A program made the translations under genes and the position numbers. From Protula sp. h YS-2021 (taxonomy: Eukaryota; Annelida; Polychaeta; Sabellida; Serpulidae): a stretch of 64,000 nucleotides of DNA. The stretch is from positions 71,241,091 through 71,305,090 of the forward strand of contig OX457026.1 of assembly GCA_949752745.1 (NCBI GenBank), written 5' to 3'. Positions 22,865-36,300 of the stretch are shown piece by piece (within the stretch, counting starts at the first letter, position 1; each line of letters begins with the position of its first letter). The notes below the pieces were generated by a model. That model was not told the DNA's origin. It saw only the letters and a program-made list of their open reading frames with translations, and made no database searches.

Positions 22865-22865
<1 letters not shown>

Positions 22866-24986
22866 TGCCATTTTCCGCCATTGTCAATTATATACAGAAG
22901 ATATTTCCTAGTAATCTAAGATATGTATCGCTCGAACGGCTTATCCCATACGTCAACGGCCTACTAATCTGCATTCAGACTTAAATCGCGGAATTTCAAA
23001 AGTTTAAGTGAAATTTGTTTCAGTAATTAAATAACTCATTAACAAAAACTGCGTCCCATCAGATCGTTCTGTCTATAATCCCAACTAAGCTGAGTTTCAC
23101 ATGTTTTTATTGAAGACACCGTATTAAGCACACTTTTTAGCATAAAACTGCAGTGTTACTAGATGTGATCCGTTGTTACAGGACAACTTAGACAGAGGGG
23201 GGTACCCCACGAAGAGAAAAATGTACTTTTCTTACAATTTTCAATTTCCGCGTAACTTTGTTGCGGATACCATAAATCTGTTTGTTGGCCAATGGTCTCG
23301 TTCGAATTGGGATGTGCGTTAGTTTATCGTTTACTTTGGATTGTCCACTTTATAAAGCTGCGGACGAATACCGAATGCAGGTTTACTTACAGTTCACTTT
23401 ATAAAGAGAAAAATAATACATGATTGTTCAATGCAGTTGTTGAGTGCGTGATATTAATTGAGAAAAGTATATGCTTTGTCCTTAAGACGCTGCCTTCATT
23501 TAGTCGCTTACGCCGTGATAACAAATCACCCGTGTGGGAGCACATTTTTACCTTGATAAAATGCAATAAAAGTGGTTTACGTAAATACGTGATTCCGCAA
23601 TTAGCAAAACAATCTCACTGGACACAACTTTTGTCCTTGAGTGCAGTAAGCGGTAAAAACATATCTCCGCGTTGCTGCTATGCCTTTTAAGTTCGCTTTG
23701 TGTTCATTCCTGAAACAGCGTCTATTTGACATCTATCGACTAGAACGTTTGCTCACATCTTTTTTTGGTGAAACAGGTCTATGTCTTCCCGGTAGGAACT
23801 CAGAAGTTTAGATAAAGCTGCACAATAACGTGGCAATGGACACTCACCCCCGCCCCCTCCCCTCTACTTTGGCACTTATTGCTTGGTTATATACGAAATT
23901 TAATCAGTTTCTAATATTGGTTTTTAAAGCCGTGATTAATAAAAAAACCAAAAAACAAAAAAAAAACAAAAAAAAAAACAAAAAACAGATGCCATCTTAA
24001 CAGTGAGGGGAGGCAATTTAGGTTGACTGTCAAGGTCAGTGGCGCTACAAGCCGTGAGGGGAGAGAAGTACATCGTTTTCGTAAATCGCATACTGATTTG
24101 AGATCATACGAAGACCAATGACGAAGATGAATAAAATGATAAATATATTAAAATAATCAAATATTATACAAAAAATGCCGAAAAGATATACTATTAAGAT
24201 GGCATATGCCACGGACAGTTAACTGAGTAACTATCACTTGTTTTCATTCGCCTGAATTTTCCAGTTCACATAACCGATTAATAATCGTATCAATGCCGAA
24301 ACTGATTTCTAAAATACCGATTTATACTCGGTTTGCACAACACATGTCACAGTCATCAGTTCCGTCCAATTTTCTTCATTATTTCTGTCTATAAATAGCA
24401 ACGAAATCAGCAAAGCAGCATCAAAACAAATTGTCAGTTCCATTTACTCCCTTATTAGCTGAACGACTTCCTACGTACTTATCACACTTACAATGGAGAC
24501 CAAATTGCCTAGTTCTGACACTTCTCTAAGCAACAATATACAAACTTGTCAAAAGACAAAGAACGTGTCATGGATGCACAATCGTCAAACAAATTTTCAA
24601 ACTCCATACAATCGGATGGCTTTGCGAAAGAAACTGATCCAGGCTGCACCAATAATGCACTAAACGCGTAACCCCAGATGAACACTCCGCCTACCCCCAC
24701 CCCGCATCCTCCACCGGCGTGCGCACTTAATATGTGACCCCTAACAAATTCCCGGTAGATAATAAAACAAGCTCGTCAGTCCTTAATATATGTACATAAA
24801 AATGAGCCTACTTTCAGCCACGCTTTGAAGACTGAATGTTAGCATAGGAAGTGCGCATATCCCTGATACCGAAATACCACTGTTCAAGACCACGCTTATA
24901 GCTAACATAGATATTCCCCATATTCCCCCATAGGACGACGGCTGTAACAAGGGTAAAGGATTTGCTCAGCTTAATAAAAATAAAAT
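22865..24986. other. Intergenic, no gene recognised
   Basis: An A-rich CAAAAA tract lies at about 23940-23987. No frame with coding features was seen. Confidence 0.45.
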
Positions 24987-25655
24987 TACAGTGGGTATCG
25001 GGTAAGACGAAGATACGGAACCGGTCAAAATTGTTCGAACTAACCGATATTTGTGTTATCGGATATTTAATGAATTGACGTACGACCCATTCAACCGCAC
25101 TTTTTCCTTCTTACAATATTTAAACGTCTAGTACTGATTTTAATGGTTGTGTAAATGTTGTTTCAATCTACTCTTTCTGTTAATCGTGTGCGTAAACTGA
25201 TTTTTTTAAACTATGATAAAAACAACATATTTGTAAACAAATCAGGTCAGATAATCATTGGTATATCAGTTGCACCTGAACACCACTTTCTTCGCCCAGT
25301 TCATTTCCTGGCACGAGTGACTCTTGACGGACGAACACCAGTGTATGAATCACAATAATCAGAACAATTATTGTCAATGACGAGAAAGTTTAACCGCGTG
25401 TAAAAGTATAGCATTCTGCTCAACTCGAGTTAGACGTGTAAAATGAACACCATAACAAAGGCTTTAATCTGGAATTTTGAGAAAAAATCTTCTTCAATCA
25501 TTTTTTGGGGCTAAAATTCATTCTTAACAACCGACTATCGGATAAGACGAGTTTTCGTGTGGCAGTCATTGGAGAAAAAATGTCGGGACCGGGCATACTT
25601 CATACTAACCGATAATTCGTACTAAACGATTCCGTACCCAGTAATACTCACTGTC
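24987..25655. mobile_element. Possible decayed inverted-repeat element
   Basis: The left end reads CAGTGGGTATCGGGTAAGACGA and the right end is the complement of CAGTGAGTATTACTGGGTACGG. The pair is similar but needs gaps. Internal segments (ACCGATATTTGTGTTATCGG near 25043, ACCGACTATCGGATAAGACGA near 25530) repeat the end sequences. It fits an old pogo-like non-autonomous element. No target duplication was confirmed. Confidence 0.35.
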
Positions 25656-26116
25656 TTACTTTTATGGGACACGTCTATACCGGATATAAATGTGTCAAGG
25701 AACATTGCACCCAGCTGCAACAACTAAAATAACAGAGTGCTGTTTTGTAATGTTAACACAATTACAAATTAACTGACAAAATCATGGGTTTCTTGAAAAA
25801 AAAAAAACAAACAAACAGTAAATCAGTCTGTCGCTTCATTTTCTGGTGTCTCATCTTCTCTAAATAGCCTTGGCAATAAATCAACAAATTCACATTTCTA
25901 TGTAAATATCACGCTGTGCATGACCATCAAATCTTAAAATACACTCGATTTTCTCTCACACCAATTTTTCCCCCTTGTTTTCTTTGTTTTTGTTTTTTTT
26001 TTTACCCTTGCGTTCTCATTTTTTTACAAAACTTGGTAAAAATCGCGGATAATACATCGTGGGGAGGTAAAGCACCACAAAAAAAAAAAAAAACGCTGGC
26101 AAATCACTCATATGCG

Positions 26117-26118
<2 letters not shown>

Positions 26119-26188
<70 letters not shown>
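26119..26188. repeat. (TA)n microsatellite
   Basis: 70 bp of perfect alternating AT. The Tyr-Ile repeat frames over it are artefacts. Confidence 0.98.
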
Positions 26189-26191
<3 letters not shown>

Positions 26192-26499
26192 CTAGTCTAG
26201 AATATAACAACACGCCACAGTCTACATTTCAGCTACGATCTCAACCTCTCTATTAAATATCAAGGCACACGCATGACGTATGAAAATAGTTGCTTTCCTT
26301 CATCGGATCTTGATGGTTTGGTGTATCAGCAATACATCCAGTTTGTACTGCCCCCGAACATCGATTTTATTGTGATCTGAAAAAAAAAAACACAAAACAA
26401 AATACTGAATAACTTGTCGTTGGTACATGTCTTAACGCACGTTTCCTAGGATGGTGTCAATTTTTATTTATATAACAACAGACAGCAAGCAACAACAAG

Positions 26500-26705
26500 T
26501 CCAGCTGGTCCATTTTCCTTGGACGAACCTGGCCGATTTACATTACCGATCTGTGTTTGCTCCCATAGAAGCTACATACCAAGTTTCATTAAAATCCTTG
26601 CAGCAGTTTTTAAGTTATCGTGTTAACAAGCTCCTGATAACAGAGAGACCGACCGACAGACCGACACGCGGTCGATCGCATATATTCCCCCTGTGGGGAA
26701 TAAAT
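26500..26705 (+). repeat. Decayed retroelement-tail-like segment
   Basis: It contains CATACCAAGTTTCATTAAAA, TTTAAGTTATCGTGTTAACA and GAGACCGACCGACAGACCGAC, then CATATATTCCCCCTGTGGGG. The phrase 'caccaagtttcatcaaaatc...gagatatc...acagacagac' is a widespread invertebrate repeat tail. The assignment is by resemblance only. Confidence 0.4.
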
Positions 26706-27209
26706 CATAAACAAAATATTGCAGAAAAAGTATGTAAATTTCACTAAAACTTCACAGATAACGATGGCTTAAATAACCGGACAGTCATTCAAGCAGATTT
26801 TACAATTTTGTTATATCCTGTTATTCGAATACAATAATTTTTCTTCATTTCCAAGCATTTTAATTTCGATCTCTTTCGCATGAAAGAACAAACCTACCCT
26901 AAACCTACCCTCCCGCCTTCCGACCTACGTCAGTGAGACTCCTAAGAGTCAACAAACACCCAAGTCAGTCATCAACATGATCGCCATGAAGTCACCATAT
27001 GTAAAATACAACCAGTTAGAGACAAACAGCATGTTGAATTTTTCTTATTTTTTTTTAAAAAGCAAATCGTTCAGAATCTGTATGGACAAAAAATGTCAAT
27101 ATCGTTCATCAGTTTCATCGTGTAGTTTCACTACGAAATAAGCGGCCTACGCCTGAGAAGCGTCAGATGCCAGACGTGTTCAAAAATCAATCGAGTAAAA
27201 GACTTGCGC

Positions 27210-27332
27210 TTACTTGACTTTGCCGTTTTCTTCCGCTGGTTGTTTCGATCGCAGCATGCGCTTTAAATGCGGGTAGAGGAGCGGGAATAACAGGTACGGG
27301 AGATGGCCCACACAATAAACGGAGAAATAAAC
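27210..27332 (-). CDS. LPCAT3: LPCAT3-like terminal exon with stop codon
   Basis: 123 bp, acceptor TTTATTGCAG, TAA at 27212-27210. It encodes VYFSVYCVGHLPYLLFPLLY then a basic tail ending NGKVK, with lysines at -1 and -3. The human protein has the same hydrophobic block and a lysine-rich end, so this is the C-terminus. Confidence 0.9.
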   Translation of the reverse strand, partial: VYFSVYCVGHLPYLLFPLLYPHLKRMLRSKQPAEENGKVK

Positions 27333-30300
27333 CTGCAATAAAACGCACTCGTACACGATACACTTCCACGCTACTTGCATGCGTACGTTTTAGCATTTTT
27401 AATACCGAATCTGGCATCTTCAATGACACTAAATTTAATCACCGAACTCAGAATGCTGCTTACACAACTGCCCATACAACCCTGTTACATCAAGCTTCAA
27501 CACTTGGTCACATGAAAAGACAAACTACTCTCTCTGATATGACACCTCCACACACTTAGTTCAAAGTAGGCCATGGTACACTCACCTGGAAGTATCTGTT
27601 GTAGGTGAACAAGCAAAAGCTGACGAGGGCGTACGATAGATTGAAGATGGTGTATATTTTACGGGCTGGTAGTAGCAATGGAAGAACGACTGGGTGGGAT
27701 GCGAATTTTTGTAATGCTGTGCTCTTGCTATAAATATCTTCTATCTGTAAGGCAAAAATTTTAATAAGTTAAAAAAATATCGCGATATTTCCAGGTAATA
27801 AAAAAAAGAAACTTATTTGATTTTTGCAACATTATTCGAAACTTTTATAACAGTCTTGAGTAAAAAAGTCGAAGGCTAAGTGACACAGCTTAGTTTAGCT
27901 CTCAATCTAACTAATTATTCTGTGATTATCACGCAAATTTTGCTGTGCATGCAAGTTTTTGTAGCAAGATCGTAGTATTAAGCAGTCGCCCATGAAAAGT
28001 ACTCAAACTTATTCTTATGTCTCGTCTTTAAACGGCTTACAAACAGAATGTACTTATATTATAAAACTAAAACTCTGTCTTGCGGTAAAGTAGGACCACA
28101 TTTAATGTTTAATATTTACTGTAAACCACCATTCATGAAAATAATAAACCGCTAATTTTTATATGGTAAAAACGCCACTAAACAAAATTATTCTCCAGAA
28201 ACCGTAATTGTTTTCAGAACATTGTAAACTTAACAAGTAGGTCAAAACTAGATCTGAGAATTAGCTGTGCTTAACGTCTCTAAACAAAGCTGTTCTTATA
28301 ACACATCACATGTTTTTCTTAAGAAAGATGAGCATGTCTACTGTGGCTGGAGTGATGCCTTCTCATTCGATTTTGGAGATTAGAAGTACCCCCAGAATAC
28401 TTGACATCTATTTGGCAATGCTTGGCCAAAAGTAAGGGATGCGCAGTATAAACGGAGTTAAATGAAATAATTTTTTTTTTACCTCAAATATTTTATTTAT
28501 GTCATGGCATGTAAAAGTGTAACGTGTGGTAACCTGATAAATATTATAAACTGCTCCGTCTAGAACCTCACTGAGAAATATGATCTATTGTGTTAAGAGA
28601 TGCGCTGTTTAAAGTGTTATTTTTAAGGCGGCTGGTTTGTAAAAAGGGTTGTTGAGACGTCGGAGTGAGTATTGACTTGTAGCTTGTTGCTTATTAAGCC
28701 GATTACAAAAGAGGAAGAGGGTGCAGCTTGAGCCATAGACATCTATGCAGTTAACATAATTTGTCAGTAATAGTGTGGCAATGTAAAACAGTAGCACTGA
28801 TTGGCTGATTTGAGTTATCGACGGAAAGGACGCCTCATAACTGGTAAAAAATATTGAGGCTGATGAGTCTCCATTTGGGGGCGCACAATAGGCACTAGAC
28901 CGGCAAGCGTCGTTAATAAACGACCGGTTTCGAGTAATACATGCGTCCTTCACCTTTCGACCATACTCCCAAAAAATTTTGTGTTCCGTAACTTGTCGGC
29001 TTCAGTGCCGAATGTCAACAGTTGAAAAGTGAACATAAAAATAGTGTTTTATTTTTAAATCAAAATGAATTTAATTGTAACCTTAACAGTTTATTGAAAA
29101 AGTCTATCAAGACTCGTTTCAAGAAGGCGACGTCTTTGTTTTTTATGCAGGCGATAATATCGTTGCATGGTATTAATACCTTTGTTATAAACAGATGAGC
29201 TCTCAGAGATGTCGGCGATAATACAGTATTTGTGCAATATTACAGTATTTCCAAAATGTCAGTGCTTTTAATAAACAATGCATAACAAACAGAACGCATT
29301 CTTTTTATCTGTTTAAATTTTCTTTCCAGTTCTTTGTGTTTTATTCCATTATCTGCAACTGAAATCCACCACCTGATTTAGTTCTTACGTGTCGCAAAAA
29401 TTACCCGATACCAAAGCTACTCTAGAGTGGCTTGTGGGAACCAATTTAAATAGGCACAGGAATATAGAAATTTTTCAATTATGAGGCTCAAACTGGGGGT
29501 GCGCAATCTACTTGAGAGCGCAATTATACCTACACGAGAAATTACGGTACTTATCCTTATTTGAACAGAATGTTATTTACTTATCCTATTGCAATGACAG
29601 TATACCTGTACTAGAAACCATTTCAAATGTAAGACTTACAACAGAGACAGTAAAAACAAAACAAAAAATCGGAAAACCGGCATTTGGAAATTTATATCGC
29701 GAATATCGTATCGCGAAAAAATATCGCGATATATCTCCGTACCGGTTAATATCGGCACCCCTACTGAGACCTATTTAATTTCTTGTTTTTGCATACAAAA
29801 ACAACATTTGTTTCCGCGAGCACGGTTCTGCAATACCTATTCATTTATTATTTTACTGAAAAAAGAGCAGTGAGCCATTCAGTGAGCCGTGCACAAAAAA
29901 AGTTAAAAACGCCATGAATCAAACATCATTGGCTAATGGCTAGAGCGGCAGTGCACACCGGACGCCCACGCTACATACACGTACTCACAAACACATGCAC
30001 ATACACAGAAAGCACAAAAACAAACTGTGTCCCCTTTACTCAAGGAATGTGCACACAAAGTCTGAAGTTGATACGACTTGCCGTTATGGAGGTATTTTGC
30101 ACACAAGATATTACTCGAAACGCATACACTTTTTTGCAATGGCGTCACAGGCGTTAATCGCTTGATCCATTCGCGAGAAAACTCATAGAATATTTCGAAC
30201 CTACCAAGTAACAATCACATCGAATATGAAGGATCTCCGATGTGATTCGGCGACCGAGAAATCTTGCTAGATTTTTCAAGTAATGACGCTTTAATTAATT

Positions 30301-33300
30301 TCGCCACAGGCGTCAGAATCTCATACAGCCGTACGTTTGAACTTTGATGTTTGATGTTAAGCGACTGAGTAATCTTACAAAAAAGATTTTTACGCAATAA
30401 CGTCATACGCCTTTCTTTATTTCGCTGCACACGTCAAATGTTGACAGAGCCGTCCGACTGACCCAATGAACACTAATATTTTGAAGTCGATTCACACATT
30501 TTACGTGATGGCGGCATATGCCGCACTCGTTCGTTCTATTCGCGACAACATTTGAAACAATCTTTCAGACCTATCAAGCAACCATCTCACCACGTTTTAA
30601 CTTTCCCGATGTGCAGCGGCTAAGAATTTTGCAAGTAACATTTTTTACGTAATAACGCCATACGCCTTTCTTAATAATGTAACACCCGTCAAAAGGAATA
30701 AACAGACCGAGTTTGAAGTCAATCGCATTTTTCGACTGAAACACACATTCGCACATGCAAGTGATGCGCATAGCCCACCAGCGATAGAAGGATGGGCTAA
30801 AACATGTGTACAGGCTGGTACTACAGGTGTGTATATGCCACAGTGAATTCGAGAAATCAGAAACTTTTTAAAGTCACTGAATTTTTCAGTGACTCTGTCA
30901 ACTCTGTAGAAAATATCGTTCATCATGTTGCGATTTATAAACATAATTAAAATATGGTCTGAGAAGGTTCTAAGCTTATGATTTCAAAATTGTCTGATTG
31001 AACCTTTGCTAACTTTGTGCTTCATTTGTTTTTGCTATTAAAAACATCTCAAAATCGCACACAAAATTTGTTATGTAGCAAAATTAAGCAAGCAACTTCC
31101 CCATCAGTTTTCTATGCGGTGTATCTTTACGATTTACTGACACATTTTACTTAAACGATGAAATTTGTCATTGTTGTTTATTTTTACAACCAGTATGTTC
31201 TGAAATTATTCCTCAAGAAGTTTAGTTTACTTTAAGCTCTCCTAATATGACAGATTCACTAAGAATTCCAGTGGTCACTGAGTTGACAGATTCATTGCAA
31301 CATATATATTATATTACTCACCGATATTATTAAAATTAACAGAATTTCCATGTATCCAAAGCTGCCACGTGCAGCGTTCGTGTTATGTTCTTTGCTGTGT
31401 GAAAATTTTAGTCCTGACTTTTATCCTGATTAACAAAAACTTTCTGCTAATGACTCCTCCTATACATCTAACACAGTAACAACACATCATACATTTGCCA
31501 GAAAATGAATTCTCATTCCCAGGTTTTAATCTGCACTTGGTGGTGTCACATATAATGTCTGCAGAAAAAAGTGATATACAGATATATATATATATATATT
31601 TGTCTTTTTCTTTAGTCTTTTCTGTCTATTTCCGGTTGCCCTCTTCCATCACTGGTGTGACACGAACAGCCGTGAGAATGGTCGCCGGACTGCCAGTCCC
31701 AGTATAACAAGTGTTACTGTACCACAAATAGACTTCGCACGTTTCTAAACGGGTCTTCGCTTCACTACAAACTGTGAGATTCTCCCTTTCTCTATTGTCA
31801 GGACTTAAATCAACAAACACTTTTTGAAAACACAGTTTATCCATTTTTACAAAGAAACGCGTTTGTCTTGGATTTTTCTATAATTATAATTTAAAAGTAA
31901 CTGATATGTAGCAGTATTATAAGAATTCTACGAGACAGGCCATCTGCAAAAACCCACAATCACAAATCTTATAAAAGGCATTTGTGACAATATCAACACT
32001 TTTTTTATCATATAGTCCTAATTGTGGCAAATCAATGGCAAAAATAGACCCTCAACAGGGGAAAATTTGTAGTTTCTAATGTAAGAAGATAACCAAGCCT
32101 AGTTGTAGTTGTGATTCTTGCACGTGCAAAAGGACGTACTGCTAAGCACGGATAAACAACCATCACAAAATAGAAATGATACTCAAGCATTTGGTTATTG
32201 CGCACAGTTGTAGGGTTAATCTGCACAGCGGCTAATGGATCGAAATTTACGGTACCTTGATTAACAAGCATGTCCAAGAACATGACCCAGCCAAGTTACC
32301 AAACAAGAAAGAGACAAAAACTCTGAAACGAATACTGTTAGGTCAAAAAATGAAGAACTTTGTTTTTGAACGTAACTTTTCATAATTTTAATACATAAAA
32401 ACGAGTTTTCCCGGTCGGAAGCTACCCGAAAAGGGATGTTAAAGAGGTTGGGTTTTGACGATTCACGTATTTACCGACATTTATACAAATTTACAAAATT
32501 TTTAAAATTCCACCAGTTTGGCATTTTTTTTTTTTTTTTTGTCATTTGCGAAAAAAAGCAAAGTCCAGCTGAAGAAGACCTAAGAAACTTTCGATTAAAA
32601 TTTTATAACCATTTGAAAAAGACTGAGAGAAATGAATGGTATTACAATTCAGTTTTTACTAACATTTATTCTAGTTTTTGCCAAACTTCAAAGTTCCGCC
32701 ATTTCGACAATTTTTGGCGAACCGCGGAAAAAATAACAGCCTGGTAGGCGAACCCCTGGGGAACATCCTAGCGTAGCATATAAACGATTGGAGTAAAACT
32801 GTAGGAGCAGTAGCATTTTAAAAATGGGTCAAAACGGGTACAAAAAGTGCCGCCATTTTGTCAGGTTTTCGTCAAAAAAGTAATAGCCAGGTGGGGGACA
32901 ACCCAGGGAACATTCCTGCGTAATATCAAAACGATTGGAGCACAACTGTAGGAGAAGTAGCATTTTAAAGAAAAAGTTTAACATACGCACATACATTCAA
33001 GCCCCCTACAGTATTATGACTAACCCAGTCCGACAAAGTCGGCTGGGTTAATAATCAACCTAGATAACAAGAAACTGAGTATATGAAAAGGTGCTGCTGT
33101 ACTGTGTTGGTAAATACAAAGGCCTCAGCCTAACTGTGCCGTGAATGCTCAAATGACATCCTAGAGGTACTTACACGTTACGTACAAGTAACACTGTAAA
33201 ATGCGAATATATAAAGCGTTTAAGAATCAATTTTTTGTTAACGGTGAAACAGGGTAGAGACAAGAAGGTATGTTCTTGGACAGGAGTCATGAGGTGCAGT

Positions 33301-36300
33301 GTCAATGACAAGTATACAGCATCACAGAAGTTGAATTGCCGTTACTCTACGTTAGTCTATCCCAGTCTGTTCAGTGAGCGCATAAAGAAATTCTTGAGTG
33401 ACCATGATTATAAGAGCCTCAGAGAGACATGATGACCTATGAAATCGGTGCTGAAGTCGGTTTGCGAAGTGTCATACTACTGCCACTTTTATCATGTTTA
33501 TTCACAATTCTAACAGTTTTACATTTTTAAATTTCAACAAAAGCTAAGGTTTATATCAAAAAAAGTTTTCAATATCTGTTTTATCGTGCGTGAAATTAAA
33601 AAAAAAAAATTAGAAGAATAGTTTTGGAGACAAAGCATCAAGTTTCTGAGGTACAGCCTAGACCTCTTGCGAACAGGCTGACAAGCTGATAACTATATCC
33701 CTCCGTGACGCCGGGGATAAAGAGTTCCATGTAAATTCAGGGGCCAATCCAAGCACACACTCGAAGCAAGCAAATGTGAGAATTTGATTTCCACACACAT
33801 TTGAGGTAGAAAAAACATGCCTAATAGCGATGATATCTGACTCACGACTGTTACCGGGAAGTTTAACATGGTGAATGTAAACAGTTCTCATTCGCTGCTT
33901 TTTGCGTACAGGTTTACCAATTCTAAATGGCTTGCGCCGCGAAAAGTAATGTACAGATATCTATCAAGATATTGCACTCATTTAACGCATTTCCACTACT
34001 TTTTGTCTTTTTTTCCAAGCTTTTGTTTTGTATATTTTTGCCTGTTGTCTAATGCGATAAGATCTGCCGTGAGAATGCTCGCTGACCCGACGGGAGTCCT
34101 AATTAAATAAGCGCCATTACTCCAAATTATTCCACACATTGATCTCTGGCTTGTGTTTTACAACAGTTCCAAGATTCTGGTTCGTCCCCTGTCAAGACTT
34201 AAATCCACAGTTTATCCATTTTTTTTACAAAGAAACAAGACAGTCTGTGACTAATTTTTTACACTACATTAAAATTTCTTATATGCATATATAGTCAGTC
34301 ATGTTTAATTCGAACACGCTTAATTCGAAGTGTTTTTGCCGGTCACATTTTTTCTTCACTATTATATATGCATGTACAGTAGGTTAATTCTAACGTGTCG
34401 GGGTGGGGGGGGGGGGGGGGCTTTTGGCCGCGGACGCTTTTACATCGGGGCACTTTATTCCTATTTTGCAAAAACAAGGGGCTTTATTCCGGATGCGCTT
34501 TCATGTTGTAACAACAGCAAGACTTGAGATCTACTGATACATATAAGTTTGACTGTTTCATTTGATTGTTTTGTTAAAGGAAATAAATTTTTAAAAAAAT
34601 AATATATTAATATATTAAAACAATATATTAAAGTAATTCAACTAAACATGATTTAGAAACCGATGATGTCATTTGCTTGGTCCTGAGCACTTCGATTTAT
34701 CCGTGAAGGGCTATCTATATGTGTATCCATGTATCATTCATCCACCCACATATATATTCAAATATAAAACAAGAATTAAATTTGGGTAATTATAATTGCT
34801 GCCAATGCAACCAGATAACTCTTCTTCTGAATGAGTCGTTCAAAACGATATTTTAACTTACACATTAACTTCATGAATCCTGCACAAAACTTTAAAAAAT
34901 AACTGAAACGCTATGAAACTGAACAATTGCTTACGTGAAGAAATACGCGCATTGCACTTTTAGGGCTATTTCAGGAATGCAGGAATATTCGAGAATCTTC
35001 TTGAAAACGTTGAAATCTCAGGCGTAGTTTAGTCACAGTGATTAGTTAACATAAGCTTCGACAAAGCGGTGAAACTAGCAGTGGGTGGGGGGTGGGGGTG
35101 GGGGGGGGGAGTTAGATTCATCGGTTGCAAAATATATCAGGTAATATTTTTACGCAATTTTACGCAATGACGCCTTTCTCAATTTTCTATACGGGTTTAA
35201 TTTTTATCAAAAACTAGCCACTTGTCCAAGTTTGAGGTGGACCCACAAAATATGTCACGTACTAATTTGACGTAATGACGTCATACGCCTTCCTTAATTT
35301 CACCACACGTATCAAAAGTTCACAGAAGTTCACGCTTTCCTTAATCGTGTAAAGCGCGTGAAAAGTTGACACCACCGTCCCACTGACCCAAGGAACAACC
35401 ATAGTTTGAAGTCGGTACGACTTTCCGCTATCGAGATATTTTGCACACAACATTTTGTGCACTAACACAAACACACACGTACACACACAACTTACAAACT
35501 CTATGTCTCCCCTTGGTCACAGAGAAATAAATACAATCGTAAAACTACACAGGAGGGTGGACCGATCAGAAAAATCCTCCCACAGCCTGTAGCACTGGAA
35601 GCACAAGCCTTAAATGCGAGTACAAACAGTGCACAAGGCTAAGTGTCTGTTTCAGGATCAGTCCAAACGCGAGCGCGGTTTTATTTTTATTTCATAATTT
35701 TTTATACAGATATATTCTCTTATAAACTATGTATATATTTTTGCGCTCCTCTGCGATGCTTCCTCTCCTAGTTACGTTGTTATGACTGTTTCAAGTGCAC
35801 ACTTTCAGCAATAATGCGTGGCGTGACGTTTTCGATACATCCAGAGCGTTGAGTACCCACCAGGCGTCCCTACCAGTCAAAATACTACTGGTACCTTTGC
35901 ATGCGTACCGGCAAACATGTGCCGTATGTCGCGGCAAGAAAAAGGTTTCTAACTTTACGCATTGCAGAAACCGCTTCATCGTTATTTACTTCATAAACTC
36001 GTTTTAGATACTAATTTGTACTTACTCCTTTTTCAGTAAACATGATTATGTATTCCATGAAGAAATTATGAAAGTAGCCACTGTGGATACCATGCCATAG
36101 CGCCAAGTACACCAGCGTGGCTAGCTGCGACGCGTCCTTGTTACCCATCCATTTTAACCTCTTATATAAATATCTAAAACATACAACATTTCGCGGCACT
36201 GTAAATAAAACTCTATGGCAAAAGAATCCTGAACTGGTAACTGCCAAAATCTAAAACACTTTTGAAGCAATATTACGATAATGGCCATGGAAATCAACTG

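Larger units (their letters stand above)
27745..36025 (-). other. Long intron of the LPCAT3-like gene, rich in repeats
   Basis: 8.3 kb between the histidine-motif exon and the penultimate exon. It holds an inverted-repeat end (29690-29766), several copies of repeat family B (29960-30780, 35130-35520), dispersed repeat family A copy 2 (32263-33050), a duplicated 200-bp segment (31655-31860, 34060-34240), and poly-G runs (34405-34420, 35090-35110). No extra exon was found. Confidence 0.6.
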
